Assembly: GCF_022808915.1 (NCBI RefSeq)
Contig: NZ_JAKZFS010000001.1
Location: 1,070,644-1,134,643 of the forward strand
Origin: Fundidesulfovibrio terrae
GTDB lineage: Bacteria > Desulfobacterota > Desulfovibrionia > Desulfovibrionales > Desulfovibrionaceae
Reading direction: 5' to 3'
DNA length: 64,000 bases
The notes below the pieces were generated by a model. It saw only the letters and a program-made list of their open reading frames with translations, was not told where the DNA came from and searched no databases. The position numbers were made by a program, and so were the translations under genes. Of this stretch, positions 60,735 through 64,000 are shown in pieces. Within the stretch, counting starts at the first letter, position 1. Each line of letters opens with the position of its first letter.

Positions 60735-61790
60735 ATGGATCCTAGTACGCTGATTCCTCCGGCGGACGCGATTCCCGCCGCGCCGTGGCTTTTTCGGGCC
60801 CTGCTCGATACGACCTTCACGGTCCACCTGCTGTTCATGAACGCCATGCTGGGGCTAACGCTCTTGGGATTCGTCCGCTCCCTGCGCCCGGCCCGGGCGC
60901 TCGGGCAACAGGCTACGATGGTGCCCACCGCCACGGCCCTGGCCGTGAACATCGGGGTGGCTCCGCTGCTGTTTCTGCAGGTGCTCTACGGCCAGTTCCT
61001 CTATGTGAGCTCCACGCTCATGGCCGTGTACTGGTTCGCCCTGGTGCTGGCGGTCATGGCCGCCTACGGCCTGGCCTACCGCCAGAAATACGCCCTGCAC
61101 AAAAACGACCGGCGCGGCACGCTTCTGTGGGGAATCATGAGCGCGCTTTTCCTCTACGCATCGCTCACCCAGACCACCAACGCCATCCTCCTCGTGCGCC
61201 CCGACCTCTGGAGCGGCTATTTGGGTGATCCGGGCGGAACCCTCACCGCCTGGGGCGATCCCACCTTCACCCCCCGCTGGCTGCACTACGTGACCGCCGC
61301 TGTGGCCCTGGGCGGACTGTGCCTGGCCATGATCGGGCACGGCCGGGCCAAACGCCATGATCCAAGCGGCGAGGCCCTCAAGGCCGAGGGGCTTTCTTGG
61401 TTCGGCTGGGCCACCCTCATTCAGGCCCTGGACGGGGTCTGGTGGCTCGTGAGCCTGCCCAGGCCCCTCATGCTGGCCTTCATGGGCGGCGACCACGCGG
61501 CCTCCATGCTTCTCATGGCCGGGCTCGCGGGCACGGGCCTCGCGGTGGCCTTCGCCTTCAAGGGCAGGCTCATGCCGGCGGCGGCGGCGGCCGTCTTCAC
61601 CGTGGCGGTGATGACCGCCATGCGCGGCGTGCTGCGTCAGCTCTACCTGACGCCGTTCTTCGACCCGTCCGGACTGCCGGTGGTCTCCGAGCCCTCCACC
61701 ACGGCCATGTTCCTGGGCTTCTTCGCGGTGAGCATCGCGGTTGTGGCCTGGGCCGCCAGGCACCCCAAGACCGATCCCAAGGGGGCGTAA
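60735..61790 (+). CDS. Polytopic membrane protein, partner of the CydA-like cytochrome
   Basis: The 351-residue protein has about eight to nine membrane segments. His-containing segments such as TTFTVHLLFMNAMLGLTLLG and FTPRWLHYVTAAVALGGL could bind b-type heme. It resembles the quinol-oxidase-like membrane halves seen beside c-type cytochromes in sulfate reducers and Geobacter relatives, but is not itself a standard CydA or CydB. AAGGGG precedes the ATG. The next gene begins 3 bases after its stop, so the two make one complex. Confidence 0.75.
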   Translation: MDPSTLIPPADAIPAAPWLFRALLDTTFTVHLLFMNAMLGLTLLGFVRSLRPARALGQQATMVPTATALAVNIGVAPLLFLQVLYGQFLYVSSTLMAVYWFALVLAVMAAYGLAYRQKYALHKNDRRGTLLWGIMSALFLYASLTQTTNAILLVRPDLWSGYLGDPGGTLTAWGDPTFTPRWLHYVTAAVALGGLCLAMIGHGRAKRHDPSGEALKAEGLSWFGWATLIQALDGVWWLVSLPRPLMLAFMGGDHAASMLLMAGLAGTGLAVAFAFKGRLMPAAAAAVFTVAVMTAMRGVLRQLYLTPFFDPSGLPVVSEPSTTAMFLGFFAVSIAVVAWAARHPKTDPKGA

Positions 61791-61793
61791 GCC

Positions 61794-64000
61794 ATGGACT
61801 ATCCCGTTCTGCACTGGACCTCCTGGGGAGGCGGGCTGCTCATCGCCCTGGTGGCCACCATCCACGTGTTCGTATCCCACTTCGCCGTGGGCGGTGGCCT
61901 CTTTATCGCCGTCATGGAGACCCGGACCCAGCGCCTGGGACTTACCAGCATGCGCGACTACCTGCGCCGCTACGCCAACTTCTTCCTGCTCTTGACCATG
62001 GTGGTGGGCGGGCTCACGGGCGTGGGCATCTGGTTCGCCGTGTCCATCACGGCCCCGGGCGCGGCCTCCAAGCTCATCCACGCCTTCGTGCTGGGCTGGG
62101 CCACGGAGTGGACCTTCTTCCTGGCCGAGATCGTGGTGCTCATCACCTACATGCGCTCCTTCGAGGGGCAGCGCTCCACCCGGCGGCTCATCCTGGCCTG
62201 GCTCTATTTTTTCTTCGCTTTTGGCTCTCTAGTCATCGTGCAGGGGTTCATCTCGTTCATGCTCACGCCGGGCGAGTGGGTCACCACCCAGCGCTTCTGG
62301 GACGGCTTCTTCAACCCCACTTACTGGCCCGGCCTTGTCCTGCGCTCGGGCATCTGCGCCACCCTGGCCGGGACTTTCGGGCTCATGACCGCCCAGGGCG
62401 TGGCCGACGAGGGCCAGCGCAAGAGCCTGTCGCGCTTCTGCGCCGTATGGGCGGCCCTGCCCGTGCCCCTGGTGGCCCTGGCCGGATGGTGGCACATCAG
62501 TGTCCTGTCTCCCGAACAGCAGGTGCTGGCGCGCGGGCTCTCGCCCGAGGTGGCGGACGGCATGCGTGCCTTCTGGTGGGCCGCCCCGGCCATCGTGGCC
62601 GGAGGAGCGCTGCTGGCCGGGGGGCTTCCCCGCAGGGCCGCCCGGGCCGTTGCCGTCCTGACCCTGGCCGCGTCGTTTCTGTTCATAGCCAGCTTCGAAT
62701 ACATGCGAGAGGCCGCCCGCCGGCCCTATCTCATCACCGGATACATCTATTCCAACGGCATTCTGGTTTCCCGTGCGGCGGAGCTCAACCAGGCGGGCGT
62801 GCTGGCCTCGGCCAAATGGAGCCGGGTGAAGTCCGTCACCGCCGAGAACCGGCTGGAGGCAGGCAAGGAGCTCTTCTTCCTGGAATGCTCCAGCTGCCAC
62901 AGCCAGGGCGGGCCCATGCTCGACATGCTGCCGCGCTCGGCCAAGTATTCCACCACAGGCATGGAGGCGCTGCTTACGGGCCTGGGCAGGATCGGCACTT
63001 ACATGCCTGCCTTCATAGGCACCCAGGCCGAGAAGAAGGCCCTGGCCGCCTACCTCACCGAGGGGTTGCACGGGGCTAAGCCCGCTCCGGATGTTCCCAT
63101 CACCGGGAAAGACGAGGCCGTCCCGCCCTTCAACGACGACGCGCAGTACCTGCTCACGGTCTCGGCGGACAAGGGCGTCAACATGCTCTTCGACGCCAAG
63201 GGACAGTGGACGCTTTCCATCGGCGCGCAGGCGCTCACCGCGCAGCTTGTCAAGCGAGGCCCAACGCCTGAGCTGGTCACCAAGGATGTGACCCTCACCT
63301 ACGCCGTGGAAGGGCAGGCGGCCGGGAATTTCAACGTCTCCGGCCGGGCCTTCCGGGCCGAGGGGATTCAGGTCTCGCCGTATGGCCAGTCGCCCGGCCA
63401 GCCAGCCGCAACGGCGGGCACAACCGGCCAGTCTACGGAGCCGGCGGTCGGCGCGGTCTCCGCGGGCTTCAATCCCTATCCGGTGGCCGTGGTCCAAGCC
63501 GCGGACCCTTCGGGCAAGATCCTGGCCGAGACCAAGGTGGTGCTGCCCGTGTCCACCGAACTCGCCTGCAAGAACTGCCACGGTGGCGCATGGACCCACG
63601 GCGTGGCGGGGCTGGCCGACGCCACGGCCCGCGACGTGCTCACGGCCCATGACCGCCTGAGCCGCACCGGTCTTCAAGGCCAGGCCCCCAAGGTGGAATG
63701 CCGCTCCTGCCATGACGATGCCGCAAAGGGTGGGAAACGGTCCCTGAACCTCTCCGCCGCCGTGCACGGGCTGCACGCGGTTTACTTGGCCGGACGCGGC
63801 TCCGACGCCTGCGACCTGTGCCATCCCACCAATCCCAAGGGGGCCACCCGCGCCTTCCGTGACCCCCACGCCGCCTCCGGCCTCGACTGTACCAGCTGCC
63901 ACGGTCCTCTGGAGGACCATGCCCTGTCCCTGCTCACCCGCGAGGACGCCCAGGGAGTGGCCGCGGCTAAGCCGCTGCTTGCGCTCATCAAGCAGCGCGA
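61794..64000 (+). CDS. CydA-like membrane domain fused to c-type and multiheme cytochrome (3' end outside window)
   Basis: Residues 1-320 are a polytopic membrane domain resembling cytochrome bd subunit I, with His-rich first segments (IHVFVSHFAVGGGLFIAVME). A monoheme cytochrome c with CSSCH and an axial-Met-like GTYMPAF region follows at about 360-430. Farther on, after a linker, come CKNCH, CRSCH, CDLCH and CTSCH, so at least five c-type hemes are present before the window ends. Electron transfer between membrane quinone and periplasm is likely. The frame has no stop through 64000. It is translationally linked to the preceding gene. Confidence 0.85.
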   Translation, partial: MDYPVLHWTSWGGGLLIALVATIHVFVSHFAVGGGLFIAVMETRTQRLGLTSMRDYLRRYANFFLLLTMVVGGLTGVGIWFAVSITAPGAASKLIHAFVLGWATEWTFFLAEIVVLITYMRSFEGQRSTRRLILAWLYFFFAFGSLVIVQGFISFMLTPGEWVTTQRFWDGFFNPTYWPGLVLRSGICATLAGTFGLMTAQGVADEGQRKSLSRFCAVWAALPVPLVALAGWWHISVLSPEQQVLARGLSPEVADGMRAFWWAAPAIVAGGALLAGGLPRRAARAVAVLTLAASFLFIASFEYMREAARRPYLITGYIYSNGILVSRAAELNQAGVLASAKWSRVKSVTAENRLEAGKELFFLECSSCHSQGGPMLDMLPRSAKYSTTGMEALLTGLGRIGTYMPAFIGTQAEKKALAAYLTEGLHGAKPAPDVPITGKDEAVPPFNDDAQYLLTVSADKGVNMLFDAKGQWTLSIGAQALTAQLVKRGPTPELVTKDVTLTYAVEGQAAGNFNVSGRAFRAEGIQVSPYGQSPGQPAATAGTTGQSTEPAVGAVSAGFNPYPVAVVQAADPSGKILAETKVVLPVSTELACKNCHGGAWTHGVAGLADATARDVLTAHDRLSRTGLQGQAPKVECRSCHDDAAKGGKRSLNLSAAVHGLHAVYLAGRGSDACDLCHPTNPKGATRAFRDPHAASGLDCTSCHGPLEDHALSLLTREDAQGVAAAKPLLALIKQR

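Noticed and set aside
61397-63079. Long plus-strand frame crossing the 60735 and 61794 genes
   Set aside because: It has no recognisable domain, while the overlapping frame encodes membrane segments and CxxCH heme motifs without a stop.

Overview
The window is high-G+C, gene-dense bacterial chromosome. Its content points to a sulfate-reducer-type Deltaproteobacterium (Desulfovibrionales-like). The pointers are the hslV-hslU-argB cluster, the htrA-ispE-tRNA-Gln-prs-rplY-pth-carD-rho block, DsrE/TusA-type sulfur-carrier genes, a membrane/multiheme cytochrome fusion, and abundant PAS/HAMP/GGDEF/HD-GYP signalling. The lineage is an inference; no rRNA gene is present. No CRISPR array, insertion sequence or complete prophage was seen.

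Region by region. 1-10.5 kb (minus strand): argB start, hslU, hslV, a macro-domain protein, an M16 peptidase and a BMP-type nucleoside ABC importer (bmpA, phosphoribosyltransferase, double ATPase, two permeases). Its second permease is separated from the rest by a methyltransferase and a small plus-strand gene. 10.6-13.4 kb: a PAS histidine kinase and a globin-fold histidine kinase that seems to lack the heme histidine. 13.4-19.8 kb: housekeeping enzymes (HI0933-type flavoprotein, NlpC/P60 protein, exonuclease III, metallophosphoesterase, 5-formyl-THF cyclo-ligase, PgeF) and an SPFH protein. 20.1-27.0 kb: exported proteins (a PEP-CTERM protein, a phospholipase-A2-like protein, a three-gene exported operon with a Gln-rich repeat protein and a papain-like lipoprotein) around typA. 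27.2-31.5 kb: a PhnD-like/GGDEF protein and a large PAS kinase.

31.7-34.3 kb is the most interesting stretch. A TusA-like protein, a DsrE-family protein and a TusA-OsmC fusion are followed by a core-MetE methionine synthase. That reading frame is crossed by one in-frame TGA with a SECIS-like hairpin at the expected distance, so it is read here as a selenoprotein. 34.4-38.9 kb: a small exported peptide gene divergent from an OmpR-type two-component system, an AT-richer DUF4279/SEC-C gene, and an M48 protease. 39-46 kb: the rho-to-htrA block. 46.3-50.4 kb: tRNA-Arg, a compositionally mosaic poly-HAMP chemoreceptor, cheW and a glycosyltransferase. 50.7-60.6 kb: CBS protein, NifU-like protein, TPR protein, uvrA, mntH, HD-GYP regulator, eno and coaX. 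60.7-64 kb: a membrane protein followed by a CydA-like/multiheme cytochrome c fusion that runs off the window.

Together the genes cover protein quality control (HslUV, HtrA, M48, M16), nucleoside uptake and salvage, sulfur-carrier and methyl-transfer chemistry, c-di-GMP and chemotaxis signalling, and respiratory electron transfer.
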